From positions 356,333 to 420,332 of the forward strand of contig NZ_LSSW01000021.1 of the NCBI RefSeq assembly GCF_001567565.1: a stretch of DNA of 64,000 bases, given 5' to 3'. Positions 17,508 through 25,648 of this stretch are shown piece by piece; position 1 is the stretch's first letter, and each line of letters begins with the position of its first letter. Under the pieces are notes generated by a model. It was not told the origin of the DNA and searched no databases. It saw nothing but the letters and a program-made list of their open reading frames with translations. The position numbers and the translations under genes were made by a program. The stretch is from Ectopseudomonas composti. Lineage in GTDB: Bacteria > Pseudomonadota > Gammaproteobacteria > Pseudomonadales > Pseudomonadaceae.

Positions 17508-17888
17508 GCGTAGAGCCTGTTCAAAGTCTCGCGAGCTGGAGCCATACAAGGCGCAACGACCAGCGGGAGTGACAGCCAAGGGCTGGCCCGAAGGGTGAGC
17601 GCCAGCGAATCAAGCAGGCGAGGATCGGTCGGAGTCGCGCTCGACTTTACGAGCTGTAAATGAGCATTTTTGACGGGGCCTAGCCTGGGCTGGCGCTCAG
17701 TCTGTTTTTAACGCGGCATGGCCTACGCGCAGCAGAGTCTGGGCTGGCTGTCAGGCTCTCGGCGGCGCTAGGTTCACCCAGCATGTCAGTGCTAGACGCC
17801 GCTGGATACGCCGGAATCACAGCCCATGACTTGCCCTCGGCGGCCAGCGCCCCTAGGCTCGGTCCTCCCCTGTCGTTGGCCTGGTTCG
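17508..17888. other. Intergenic region with dispersed-repeat-like sequence
   Basis: No gene is supported. The stretch contains a TTTAC/GTAAA hairpin (17646-17660) followed by a segment (17679-17700) that matches 3338-3359 at 18 of 22 bases, both starting CCTAGCCTG and ending in TCAG. This suggests a dispersed intergenic repeat. The promoter of glsA should lie at the left part and that of the AEC gene at the right part, but I see no clear boxes. Confidence 0.45.
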
Positions 17889-18818
17889 ATGTCCACGGTT
17901 CTCAATGTCCTGCTACCCATCTTCGGCCTGATTCTGGTTGGTTTCATATGCCGGCGAAGCAATCGCCTGGGGCCGACTGCGGCATCGGAGATGAACCGCT
18001 TCGTGGTCTGGCTCGGTTTGCCGGCCTTGCTGTTCAGCCTTACGGCCAAGGCCGACTGGGCGCAGATCTGGCAGCCCGGTTTCCTGCTCGCCTTCACCGG
18101 CGGCATGCTCGCGGTGTTTCTGGTCACGCTGGTGTATCGCTGGCGCAGTACCGGCAGCCTGGTCGACGCCAGCATCGATGGCCTCAGCGCCGGTTACGCC
18201 AATACCGGTTACATCGGCATTCCGTTGTGTGTCCTGGTGCTCGGCGAGGACGGCATGGCGCCGGCCCTGATCGCCTCGCTGATGGTGGTTTGCGTGCTGT
18301 TCGGCCTGGCGGTGGTGTGCATCGAGGTAGGCCTGCAGAGCAAGAAGGGTCTGGGCGGCGCCATCGTTCAGGTGGTCATGGCGCTGCTGAAGAATCCGTT
18401 GGTGGTCGCGCCGTTGCTCGGTGCCGCCTGGGCCGTGGGTGGCGTGCAGATGCCGGCGGCGCTGGACGAGTTTCTCCGCTTGCTGGGCGCCGCCACGGTG
18501 CCCTGTGCGCTGGTGTCGCTGGGGCTGTTCCTGGCGCAGCGCCAGAGCGGGCCGAGCGAAGGTGCCTGGCCATTGGTGGCGCTCAAGCTGGTTTTGCAGC
18601 CACTGGTGACCTGGTTCATCGCTTTCGTGCTGCTCGACCTGCCGCTGTTCTGGGCGCACGCCGCATTGCTGCTCAGCGCCCTGCCGACCGGCACCGGGCC
18701 ATTCATGCTTGCCGAGTATTACCAGCGCCAGGCGGCGCTGGTTTCGCGGGCGATCCTGTTTTCCACTCTCGGCTCGCTGCTGACCTTGACTCTGATCCTG
18801 CTGCTGATCACGCCTTGA
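17889..18818 (+). CDS. AEC-family transporter (auxin efflux carrier fold)
   Basis: Protein of 309 residues with about ten hydrophobic helices in two inverted halves of five. The N terminus 'MSTVLNVLLPIFGLILVGFICRR' and the motifs 'NTGYIGIPLCVLVLGEDG' and 'LPTGTGPFMLAEYYQRQ' are typical of AEC permeases. The family includes malonate and other organic-acid transporters; the substrate here is unknown. The start at 17889 gives the usual family length; 21 more in-frame codons upstream are polar and rejected. Its 3' end overlaps the convergent gene 18808-19449 by 11 bases. Confidence 0.85.
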   Translation: MSTVLNVLLPIFGLILVGFICRRSNRLGPTAASEMNRFVVWLGLPALLFSLTAKADWAQIWQPGFLLAFTGGMLAVFLVTLVYRWRSTGSLVDASIDGLSAGYANTGYIGIPLCVLVLGEDGMAPALIASLMVVCVLFGLAVVCIEVGLQSKKGLGGAIVQVVMALLKNPLVVAPLLGAAWAVGGVQMPAALDEFLRLLGAATVPCALVSLGLFLAQRQSGPSEGAWPLVALKLVLQPLVTWFIAFVLLDLPLFWAHAALLLSALPTGTGPFMLAEYYQRQAALVSRAILFSTLGSLLTLTLILLLITP

Positions 18819-19449
18819 GCTGCAGCTCCACGCCCAGCTGTTGCGACAGGCAGGGCCAGCGCTGCCAGGCAGATGCGGTATCCGGTGCGGCCAGGTGCTC
18901 ACGATAGGCCTGCACCGAGGGCTGGTCGAAGCTGGCGTCATCAAGCATACCGGCCAGTGCGTGGTGCACCGCCTCGTCGAGCTGGTTGGCGAAGGGTTCA
19001 CCGATCAACTGGTGCGCGATCAGGTTGGCGCGGGTGGTATCCAGCGGGATCAGTGGCTGGCCGAGGTGAGCGATGTAGCGGTCGTTGACCTCCTCCACCA
19101 GGCGATGCGCCAGATAGGCCTCATCGAGCAGGCCTTCGAGGCCTTCATGGCCCTCCATCAGGGCCGGTGGTTGCAGGAAGAAATACTCGGCGATCTGCAG
19201 CACGGGTTTCACCGCAGCCTCGATTCCCGCTTCGCGTGCTACTTCGGCGGCGGCGTCGAGCACGTCCGGCACTTCTTCGATATAGGCGATGACGAAGGCG
19301 GTCAGCGCCCCTGGCGCGTCGGCCTCGGGCAGGCGAATGGACGGGTGCAGGCGATCCAGTTGGGTCTGCAGGAAGCGAGTAAGTGCCTGGCTGCCACTTT
19401 CCTGCTGGCGAGCCTGAGCGATGAGTTGACGAAGCGCGGCGGTGTTCAT
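18808..19449 (-). CDS. Conserved hypothetical protein
   Basis: Protein of 213 residues, soluble and mostly alpha-helical with an acidic composition. I do not recognise a named domain. Visible features are Leu/Ala/Glu-rich helices (VLDAAAEVAREAGIEAAVKPVLQIAEYFF) and a His-containing segment 'HEGLEGLLDEAYLAHRLVEEVNDRYIAHLGQPLIPLD'. It lies next to the cytochrome oxidase operon, divergent from coxB, as does an unnamed gene in other pseudomonads. A link to the oxidase is only positional. Confidence 0.7.
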   Translation of the reverse strand: MNTAALRQLIAQARQQESGSQALTRFLQTQLDRLHPSIRLPEADAPGALTAFVIAYIEEVPDVLDAAAEVAREAGIEAAVKPVLQIAEYFFLQPPALMEGHEGLEGLLDEAYLAHRLVEEVNDRYIAHLGQPLIPLDTTRANLIAHQLIGEPFANQLDEAVHHALAGMLDDASFDQPSVQAYREHLAAPDTASAWQRWPCLSQQLGVELQLKA

Positions 19450-19857
19450 GACTGCTCCTACCTATCAGGACATGGACGTGAACCTTAGCCGGCCGATCGG
19501 GCTGGCTAAGACGCGATTGTCATAACTTTTTCGTACTTATGCGAGTCCGCTATATCTACCTGTATCAGAACGGCTACACCCCGCGCCGCGCGCGGCCTTT
19601 GCCATCGGCGTCGAACCGGCTTGACGACTGCCCTGCTCACATTGCGGGCTGAAAGTGGCCGTCTATACTCGATTTCGAAAGGCAGTACCTGATGGAACCG
19701 GACGAGCTTTGGCACGGAAAGGTTCGACATGTAGTCGCCAGCAGTCAGGAGTGGATGTTCAGGCAGCGTGCGCCAGCACCCAGCTCCAAGAGGCAGTCGA
19801 TCCCTTAGCCGCAGGCTCAGCCGGCGGGATAACAAGAACAATCAAGGGGAACCCGCA
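19450..19857. other. Long leader/promoter region of the cox operon
   Basis: 408 bases without a supported gene. They hold the candidate promoter at 19642-19669, which would give an untranslated leader of about 180 bases before coxB. An in-frame ATG at 19768 would add 30 basic residues before the CoxB signal sequence and is rejected as the start. Confidence 0.55.
19642..19669 (+). promoter_or_regulatory. Candidate sigma-S/sigma-70 promoter of the cox operon
   Basis: TTGCGG (19642-19647) and TATACT (19664-19669) are separated by 16 bases. The -10 is preceded by C (CTATACT), the extended form favoured by RpoS. In P. aeruginosa the aa3 oxidase genes are known to be RpoS-dependent, which fits. 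No experimental start site is available. Confidence 0.5.
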
Positions 19858-20982
19858 ATGATGCGACATCCACGAGTCTGGATGGGCCTCCTGCTGTGGC
19901 TGGCAATGGGCTCGGCGCATGCCCAATGGACGGTCAACATGGCGCCCGGTGTAACCGACGTCAGCCGTTCCGTGTTCGACCTGCACATGACCATTTTCTG
20001 GATCTGTGTCGTGATCGGCATATTGGTCTTCGGCGCCATGTTCTGGTCGATGCTCCTGCACCGCCGTTCCACCGGCCAGAAACCCGCGCACTTTCACGAA
20101 AGCACCACCGTCGAGATTCTCTGGACCGTCGTGCCGCTGGCGATTCTGGTGGTGATGGCGATTCCGGCAACGAAGACGCTGATCGATATCTACGACACCA
20201 CCGAGTCCGAGCTGGATATCCAGATCACCGGCTATCAGTGGAAGTGGCACTACAAGTACCTGGGTCAGGATGTCGAGTTCTTCAGCAACCTGACCACGCC
20301 ACGCGCGCAGATCAACAACCGCGAAGCCAAGGGCGAACATTACCTGCTCGAAGTGGATGAGCCGCTGGTGGTGCCGGTGGGCACCAAGGTGCGTTTTCTG
20401 ATCACCGCTGCCGACGTGATCCACTCCTGGTGGGTGCCGGCGCTGGCGGTGAAGAAGGATGCCATCCCCGGTTTCATCAACGAGTCCTGGACGCGCATCG
20501 AGGAGCCCGGCATCTACCGCGGCCAGTGCACCGAATTGTGCGGCAAGGATCACGGCTTCATGCCCGTGGTGGTAGAAGCCAAGTCCAAGGAAGACTTCGC
20601 TGCCTGGCTGGCCGAACGCAAGCAGGCGGCTGCCGCCGAGCGCGAGCTGACCAGCAAGGAATGGACCATGGAAGAGCTGATGGCGCGTGGCGAGAAGGCC
20701 TACAACACCACCTGCGCCGCCTGCCACCAGCCCACCGGTGAGGGCCTGCCGCCGATGTTCCCGGCACTCAAGGGCTCGTCCATCGCCACCGGGCCGGCCG
20801 AAGGCCATATCAACATCGTCTTCCACGGCAAGCCGGGCACCTCCATGGCGGCGTTCGGCAAGCAACTGTCGCCGGTCGACCTGGCCGCCATCATCACCTA
20901 CGAGCGCAACGCCTGGGGCAACAGTGTCGGTGACATGGTCACGCCCAAGGACATTCTCGATTTCTCCAAGGCGCAGGAGTAA
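19858..20982 (+). CDS. coxB: Cytochrome c oxidase subunit II with fused cytochrome c domain
   Basis: Protein of 374 residues. A signal sequence (MMRHPRVWMGLLLWLAMGSAHA) is followed by two transmembrane helices (near residues 40-65 and 80-105) and the periplasmic cupredoxin domain. The CuA site is visible as C224-x3-C228-x3-H232-x2-M235 (CTELCGKDHGFM). A C-terminal cytochrome c domain carries CAACH (C286, H290), so the enzyme is of the caa3 type and takes electrons from c-type cytochromes. The start is set by AAGGGGAA upstream. First gene of the oxidase operon; coxA begins 5 bases after the stop. Confidence 0.96.
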   Translation: MMRHPRVWMGLLLWLAMGSAHAQWTVNMAPGVTDVSRSVFDLHMTIFWICVVIGILVFGAMFWSMLLHRRSTGQKPAHFHESTTVEILWTVVPLAILVVMAIPATKTLIDIYDTTESELDIQITGYQWKWHYKYLGQDVEFFSNLTTPRAQINNREAKGEHYLLEVDEPLVVPVGTKVRFLITAADVIHSWWVPALAVKKDAIPGFINESWTRIEEPGIYRGQCTELCGKDHGFMPVVVEAKSKEDFAAWLAERKQAAAAERELTSKEWTMEELMARGEKAYNTTCAACHQPTGEGLPPMFPALKGSSIATGPAEGHINIVFHGKPGTSMAAFGKQLSPVDLAAIITYERNAWGNSVGDMVTPKDILDFSKAQE

Positions 20983-20986
20983 GGAC

Positions 20987-22570
20987 ATGAGTGCAGTGAT
21001 CGACCACGGTCATACTGACCACCACCATGGCCCGGCCAAGGGCCTGATGCGCTGGGTGCTGACCACCAACCACAAGGACATCGGCACGATGTACCTGTGG
21101 TTCAGCTTCTGCATGTTCCTGCTGGGCGGCTCGATGGCCATGGTCATCCGCGCCGAGCTGTTCCAGCCGGGCCTGCAGATCGTGCAGCCGGAATTCTTCA
21201 ACCAGATGACCACCATGCACGGCCTGATCATGGTCTTCGGTGCGGTGATGCCGGCCTTCGTCGGCCTGGCCAACTGGATGATCCCGCTGATGATCGGCGC
21301 GCCCGACATGGCCCTACCGCGCATGAACAACTTCAGCTTCTGGCTGCTGCCGGCGGCCTTCGGCCTGTTGATCAGCACCTTGTTCATGGAGGGCGGCGGG
21401 CCGAACTTCGGCTGGACCTTCTATGCGCCGCTGTCGACGACCTATGCGCCGGAGAGCACTACCTTCTTCATCTTCGCCATTCACCTGATGGGCATCAGTT
21501 CGATCATGGGGGCGATCAACGTGATCGCCACCATCCTCAACCTGCGTGCCCCGGGCATGACCCTGATGAAGATGCCGCTGTTCGTCTGGACCTGGCTGAT
21601 CACCGCCTTCCTGCTGATCGCGGTGATGCCGGTACTGGCTGGCTGCGTGACCATGATGCTGATGGACATCCACTTCGGCACCAGCTTCTTCAATGCTGCT
21701 GGTGGTGGTGATCCGGTCCTGTTCCAGCATGTGTTCTGGTTCTTCGGCCACCCCGAGGTGTACATCATGATCCTGCCCGCCTTCGGTGCGGTCAGCTCGA
21801 TTATCCCGGCCTTCGCGCGCAAGCCGCTGTTCGGCTACACCTCGATGGTCTATGCCACCGCGTCCATCGCTTTCCTGTCGTTCATCGTCTGGGCGCACCA
21901 CATGTTCACCGTCGGTATCCCGCTGACCGGCGAGCTGTTCTTCATGTACGCCACCATGCTGATCGCCGTGCCCACCGGGGTGAAGGTGTTCAACTGGGCC
22001 AGCACCATGTGGCAGGGCTCGATGACCTTCGAGGCGCCGATGCTGTTCTCGGTGGCCTTCGTCATCCTCTTCACCATTGGCGGATTTTCCGGGTTGATGC
22101 TGGCCATCGCCCCGTCGGACTTCCAGTACCACGACACCTACTTCGTGGTGGCGCACTTCCACTACGTGCTGGTGCCCGGTGCGATCTTCGGCATCTTCGC
22201 CTCGGCCTACTACTGGCTGCCGAAGTGGACCGGGCACATGTACGACGAAACCCTGGCCAAGCTGCATTTCTGGATGAGCTTCATCGGCATGAACCTGGCG
22301 TTCTTCCCGATGCACTTCGTCGGCCTGGCCGGCATGCCGCGGCGTATTCCCGACTACAACCTGATGTTCGCCAACTTCAACATGGTCTCCAGCATTGGCG
22401 CCTTCATGTTCGGGGCGACCCAGCTGCTGTTCCTGTTCATCGTCATCAAGTGCATCCGCGGCGGCAAACCGGCTCCGGCCAAGCCCTGGGACGGTGCCGA
22501 AGGCCTGGAGTGGACGGTGCCGTCACCGGCGCCCTATCACACCTTCAGCACGCCGCCGGAAGTGAAATAG
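20987..22570 (+). CDS. coxA: Cytochrome c oxidase subunit I
   Basis: Protein of 527 residues with twelve transmembrane helices. It binds haem a and the haem a3-CuB centre and reduces oxygen while pumping protons. Visible signatures are 'WVLTTNHKDIGTMYLWF' at the N terminus, the CuB motif 'FGHPEVYIMILP', 'WAHHMFTVG' with the double His, and 'HDTYFVVAHFHYVL' with haem ligands. A His-rich N terminus (HGHTDHHHG) precedes the first helix. The start at 20987 has TAAGGA upstream; the longer open frame back to 20687 runs through coxB in another frame and is a shadow. Confidence 0.97.
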   Translation: MSAVIDHGHTDHHHGPAKGLMRWVLTTNHKDIGTMYLWFSFCMFLLGGSMAMVIRAELFQPGLQIVQPEFFNQMTTMHGLIMVFGAVMPAFVGLANWMIPLMIGAPDMALPRMNNFSFWLLPAAFGLLISTLFMEGGGPNFGWTFYAPLSTTYAPESTTFFIFAIHLMGISSIMGAINVIATILNLRAPGMTLMKMPLFVWTWLITAFLLIAVMPVLAGCVTMMLMDIHFGTSFFNAAGGGDPVLFQHVFWFFGHPEVYIMILPAFGAVSSIIPAFARKPLFGYTSMVYATASIAFLSFIVWAHHMFTVGIPLTGELFFMYATMLIAVPTGVKVFNWASTMWQGSMTFEAPMLFSVAFVILFTIGGFSGLMLAIAPSDFQYHDTYFVVAHFHYVLVPGAIFGIFASAYYWLPKWTGHMYDETLAKLHFWMSFIGMNLAFFPMHFVGLAGMPRRIPDYNLMFANFNMVSSIGAFMFGATQLLFLFIVIKCIRGGKPAPAKPWDGAEGLEWTVPSPAPYHTFSTPPEVK

Positions 22571-22580
22571 GAGGTCTGCC

Positions 22581-23129
22581 GTGAGCGAGGTCATCGCGAC
22601 GCGTCGCCTGGTTACCCGTCTGCTGATCGTGGTGGCGGTGATGTTCTGTTTCGGCGTCTTCGTTCTGCCGCCGTTCTATGACGCCATGTGCCGGGTATTC
22701 GGGATCAACGGCAAGACCGCAGGGCCCTATCAGGGCGAGCAGGTGATCGACGAGGTGCGCCAGGTGCGCGTGCAGTTCCTCGCCACCAACTCTGCCGAGA
22801 TGGTCTGGGAGTTCGCGCCCAAGGCCGACGAGTTGTTGGTTCACCCAGGGGAGACCCGCGACATGTTGTTTGTCGCCTACAACCCCAGCGACCACCCGAT
22901 GACCGCGCAGGCGATTCCCAGCATCTCGCCTTCGAAGGCAGCGGCGTTCTTTCACAAGACCGAGTGCTTCTGCTTTACCCAGCAGGTGCTGCAGCCGGGT
23001 GAGCGCATCGAGATGCCGGTGCGCTTCATCGTCGACCGCGACCTGCCGCAAGACGTGAAGCATCTGACACTGGGCTACACGCTGTTCGATATCACCGCGC
23101 GCAAACCGCCGGTGGCACAGGCTCCATAA
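22581..23129 (+). CDS. ctaG: Cytochrome c oxidase assembly protein CtaG/Cox11
   Basis: Protein of 182 residues starting with GTG after GGAGG. One N-terminal transmembrane helix (residues 10-32) anchors a periplasmic immunoglobulin-like domain that delivers copper to CuB of subunit I. The copper-binding CFCF motif is present in 'KTECFCFTQQVLQPGE', and the family ending 'LTLGYTLFD' is intact. Located between coxA and ctaE, as in most alpha- and gammaproteobacterial cox operons. Confidence 0.95.
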   Translation: MSEVIATRRLVTRLLIVVAVMFCFGVFVLPPFYDAMCRVFGINGKTAGPYQGEQVIDEVRQVRVQFLATNSAEMVWEFAPKADELLVHPGETRDMLFVAYNPSDHPMTAQAIPSISPSKAAAFFHKTECFCFTQQVLQPGERIEMPVRFIVDRDLPQDVKHLTLGYTLFDITARKPPVAQAP

Positions 23130-23140
23130 GGAGAACAACA

Positions 23141-24028
23141 ATGTCGAGTCACGAGCACTATTACGTTCCGGCCCAGAGCAAATGGCCGATCATCGCCACC
23201 CTCGGGATGCTGGTCAGCGTCTTCGGCGTCGGTACCTGGTTCAATGACCTCTCGGCCAATCGCGCGGACTCCAATGGCCCGCTGATCTTCTTCGTCGGCG
23301 GCCTGATCCTCGCCTACATGCTGTTCGGCTGGTTCGGCAATGTGATCAAGGAGAGTCGCGGCGGCCTATACAGCCCGCAGATGGATCGCTCGTTCCGCTG
23401 GGGCATGAGCTGGTTCATCTTCTCCGAGGTGATGTTCTTCGCAGCCTTCTTCGGCGCCCTCTTCTACGTCCGTACCTGGGCTGGCCCCTGGCTGGGTGGC
23501 GAGGGCGACAAGGGCGTGGCCAACATGCTCTGGGAAGGTTTCGAATACAGCTGGCCGCTGTTGCAGAACCCCGACTCCAAGCTGTTTCCGCCGCCCAGCG
23601 GGGTGATCGACCCCTGGCATCTGCCGTTGCTCAACACCATCCTGCTGGTGTCATCGAGCGTCACCGTGACCTTCGCTCACCATGCCCTGAAGAAGAACAA
23701 GCGCGGCCCGCTCAAGGCCTGGCTGGCGGCCACCATTTTGCTTGGTGTGGCGTTCCTGTTCTTCCAGGTCGAGGAATATATCGAGGCCTACAGCGAGCTG
23801 GGTCTGACCCTGGGCTCGGGCATCTACGGTGCAACCTTCTTCATGCTCACCGGCTTTCACGGTGCCCACGTGACCATGGGGGCGCTGATTCTGACGGTGA
23901 TGCTGGTGCGCATCATGCGCGGCCACTTCGATTCGGAGAAACACTTCGGTTTCGAGGCCGCGTCCTGGTACTGGCACTTCGTCGACGTGGTCTGGCTGGG
24001 GTTGTTCGTCTTCGTTTACGTCCTGTAG
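23141..24028 (+). CDS. ctaE: Cytochrome c oxidase subunit III
   Basis: Protein of 295 residues with seven predicted transmembrane helices. Family blocks visible are 'MDRSFRWGMSWFIFSEVMFFAAFFGALFY', 'LPLLNTILLVSSSVTVTFAHHAL' and the ending 'HFGFEAASWYWHFVDVVWLGLFVFVYVL'. A longer loop (GGEGDKGVANMLWEGFEYSW) between helices 3 and 4 is common in Pseudomonas. AAGGAG precedes the ATG, 11 bases after ctaG. Confidence 0.96.
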   Translation: MSSHEHYYVPAQSKWPIIATLGMLVSVFGVGTWFNDLSANRADSNGPLIFFVGGLILAYMLFGWFGNVIKESRGGLYSPQMDRSFRWGMSWFIFSEVMFFAAFFGALFYVRTWAGPWLGGEGDKGVANMLWEGFEYSWPLLQNPDSKLFPPPSGVIDPWHLPLLNTILLVSSSVTVTFAHHALKKNKRGPLKAWLAATILLGVAFLFFQVEEYIEAYSELGLTLGSGIYGATFFMLTGFHGAHVTMGALILTVMLVRIMRGHFDSEKHFGFEAASWYWHFVDVVWLGLFVFVYVL

Positions 24029-24035
24029 CGCAGCC

Positions 24036-24239
24036 TCACCAGGTGGCGTGAGACACCAGTTGCCCTGAGTAGAAGCCCCAGGCGATCAGGGCGACGGTGA
24101 TGGTGGTCAGCACGACACGGACTGTCAGTGCATTGACCACGCGGGTACTGCGGCTGTCGTCCTTGACCAGGAAGAACAGGCCGCTGAACAGACTGGCGAT
24201 GGTAGCCAGCAACATGAGGACGATCGCGGCCTTGAGCAT
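24036..24239 (-). CDS. DUF2909 twin-transmembrane protein
   Basis: Small protein of 67 residues, MLKAAIVLMLLATIASLF at the N terminus. Two hydrophobic helices (about 4-25 and 42-60) flank a charged loop (KDDSRSTR). This is the DUF2909 pattern, found next to oxidase genes in pseudomonads. It is transcribed against the operon, only 7 bases after ctaE and 69 bases before SURF1, so it interrupts the cox operon on the opposite strand. Function unknown; an oxidase-associated role is inference. Confidence 0.8.
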   Translation of the reverse strand: MLKAAIVLMLLATIASLFSGLFFLVKDDSRSTRVVNALTVRVVLTTITVALIAWGFYSGQLVSHATW

Positions 24240-24308
24240 GCGAGACTCCGGGGGAGTGGGTATGCATCGCAGTATAGCCAGCCCGTCTGTGGTTCGCGGA
24301 GGCGCGCA

Positions 24309-25040
24309 ATGAGCGGCTTTCGTCCCGGCTGGCTGCCCAGCATTCTGGTGTTGCTGCTGACGCCTGGCTTGCTGAGCCTGGGCTTCTGGCAGCTGCAGCG
24401 GGGCGAGGAAAAGCGCCAGCTGCTGGCCAGTTTCGAGGCACGGCGCCAGGCCGAGCCGATCAGCCTCGAACAGCTCGAGCCGCTGCGTGACCCCGGCTAC
24501 CGCCGCGTTCACCTGCGCGGGCAGTTCGACCCCGAACACAGCCTGCTGCTGGATAGCCGCATCCGCGACGGCCATGCCGGCGTCGAGCTGCTGCAGCCCT
24601 TCTACGATCAGGCCAGCGGTCTCTGGGTGTTGCTCAATCGTGGCTGGCTGCCCTGGCCGGATCGGCGCACGCCTGTGCAGTTCGATACACCCGATGGCGT
24701 GTTGCAGCTCAATGCCTGGATCTACGTGCCGCCATCCGGCGGCCTGAACCTGAGATCCGGTGCGGCTTCGGAGGGCTGGCCGCGGCTGATTACCCAGGTC
24801 GAGGCCGATAGCCTGTGGCACCAGTTGGGCCGTGGCGGCCTACCCTTCGAGACACGCCTGGAGCCGGGGCCTGCCAGCTATCGCGTCGATTGGCCGATCG
24901 TGGCCATGAGCCCCAGCAAGCATCTGGGTTATGCCGTGCAGTGGTTCGCCTTGGCTGGCGCACTGCTCGGTCTGTTCATCTATCTCGGAATTCACAATGC
25001 ACGGGAGCATCGTCATGAACCCAGCCATCGCCATGCCTGA
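24309..25040 (+). CDS. SURF1-family oxidase assembly protein
   Basis: Protein of 243 residues with one helix at each end, the defining SURF1 topology: 'LVLLLTPGLLSLGFWQLQRGEEKRQLL' (N-terminal) and 'HLGYAVQWFALAGALLGLFIYLGIH' (C-terminal). The central 'NRGWLPWPDRR' block is conserved. SURF1 binds haem a and helps insert it into subunit I. The 3' end overlaps the next gene by 26 bases. A His-rich tail (HREHRHEPSHRHA-like) ends the protein. Confidence 0.92.
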   Translation: MSGFRPGWLPSILVLLLTPGLLSLGFWQLQRGEEKRQLLASFEARRQAEPISLEQLEPLRDPGYRRVHLRGQFDPEHSLLLDSRIRDGHAGVELLQPFYDQASGLWVLLNRGWLPWPDRRTPVQFDTPDGVLQLNAWIYVPPSGGLNLRSGAASEGWPRLITQVEADSLWHQLGRGGLPFETRLEPGPASYRVDWPIVAMSPSKHLGYAVQWFALAGALLGLFIYLGIHNAREHRHEPSHRHA

Positions 25041-25593
25041 GGCGCCCCGCAAGGGCCGGGGGCGTTTGCAGCTTCTGCTGATTCTGGCCATCACCATCGG
25101 CCCGATGTTCCTGGCCAGTGCTATGTACCAGTGGCGCTTCTGGGTGCCGGAGACGCGCAATTACCACGGTGTGCTGATCGGCGATGGTCGCACCCTGGCC
25201 GATCTCGGCGTGCAGGGCGAAGTGGAGCCGCAGTGGCAGATTCTGGTGACGACTCCCGGCGCGTGCGAGGCGGACTGTCAGCAACTGGTTTACCTGGCGC
25301 GGCAGATCCAGATCGGCCTCAATCGCGAGACCTCGCGGGCCAGCCATGGCCTGGCCCTGGCCGAGCCGCTGAGCGCCGAGTACGACGCCACGCTCAAGCG
25401 CGAGTACCCGCAGCTTGGTCGTTACCAGCTGGATGTTCAGGCCTACGCCAAGGCCGCCGAGGCGGTGCCGGGCGCGCAGCTGTGGCTGGTCGATCCGCAC
25501 GGCAATCTGGTGCTGCGGTATCCGGCCGGCAGCGACGGCAAGGCCATTCTCGATGATCTGCGCTACCTGCTGAAAATTTCCCTGATCGGTTGA
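25015..25593 (+). CDS. SCO/thioredoxin-like membrane protein with CxxxC
   Basis: Protein of 192 residues. The start at 25015 has CGGGAG upstream and overlaps SURF1. An N-terminal helix (LQLLLILAITIGPMFLASAMY) anchors a periplasmic domain. 'LVTTPGACEADCQQLVYLARQIQIGL' resembles the CxxxC loop of SCO proteins, and 'LWLVDPHGNLVLRYPAGSDGKAILDDLRYLL' matches the end of a thioredoxin fold. The His that completes the SCO copper site is not evident. It is generally annotated as hypothetical in Pseudomonas cox operons. A role as thiol-disulphide or copper accessory factor is inference. A hairpin at 25599-25622 follows. Confidence 0.75.
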   Translation: MNPAIAMPEAPRKGRGRLQLLLILAITIGPMFLASAMYQWRFWVPETRNYHGVLIGDGRTLADLGVQGEVEPQWQILVTTPGACEADCQQLVYLARQIQIGLNRETSRASHGLALAEPLSAEYDATLKREYPQLGRYQLDVQAYAKAAEAVPGAQLWLVDPHGNLVLRYPAGSDGKAILDDLRYLLKISLIG

Positions 25594-25598
25594 GCGTG

Positions 25599-25622
25599 CG
25601 CCCTGTCCATAACGACAGGGCG
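25599..25622 (+). other. Inter-cistronic hairpin
   Basis: CGCCCTGTC (25599-25607) and GACAGGGCG (25614-25622) form a perfect 9 bp stem with a CATAAC loop. No T-run follows, so it is more likely an mRNA stability or processing element, or a leaky terminator, before ctaA. Confidence 0.55.
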
Positions 25623-25648
25623 TCAAGCCCCGTGCCCAAGGAGTCGAC

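Noticed and set aside
17783..18907. 374-residue plus-strand open frame overlapping the AEC gene
   Set aside because: The AEC frame (17889-18818) has the correct membrane helices; this one is Arg/Gly/Ala-rich.
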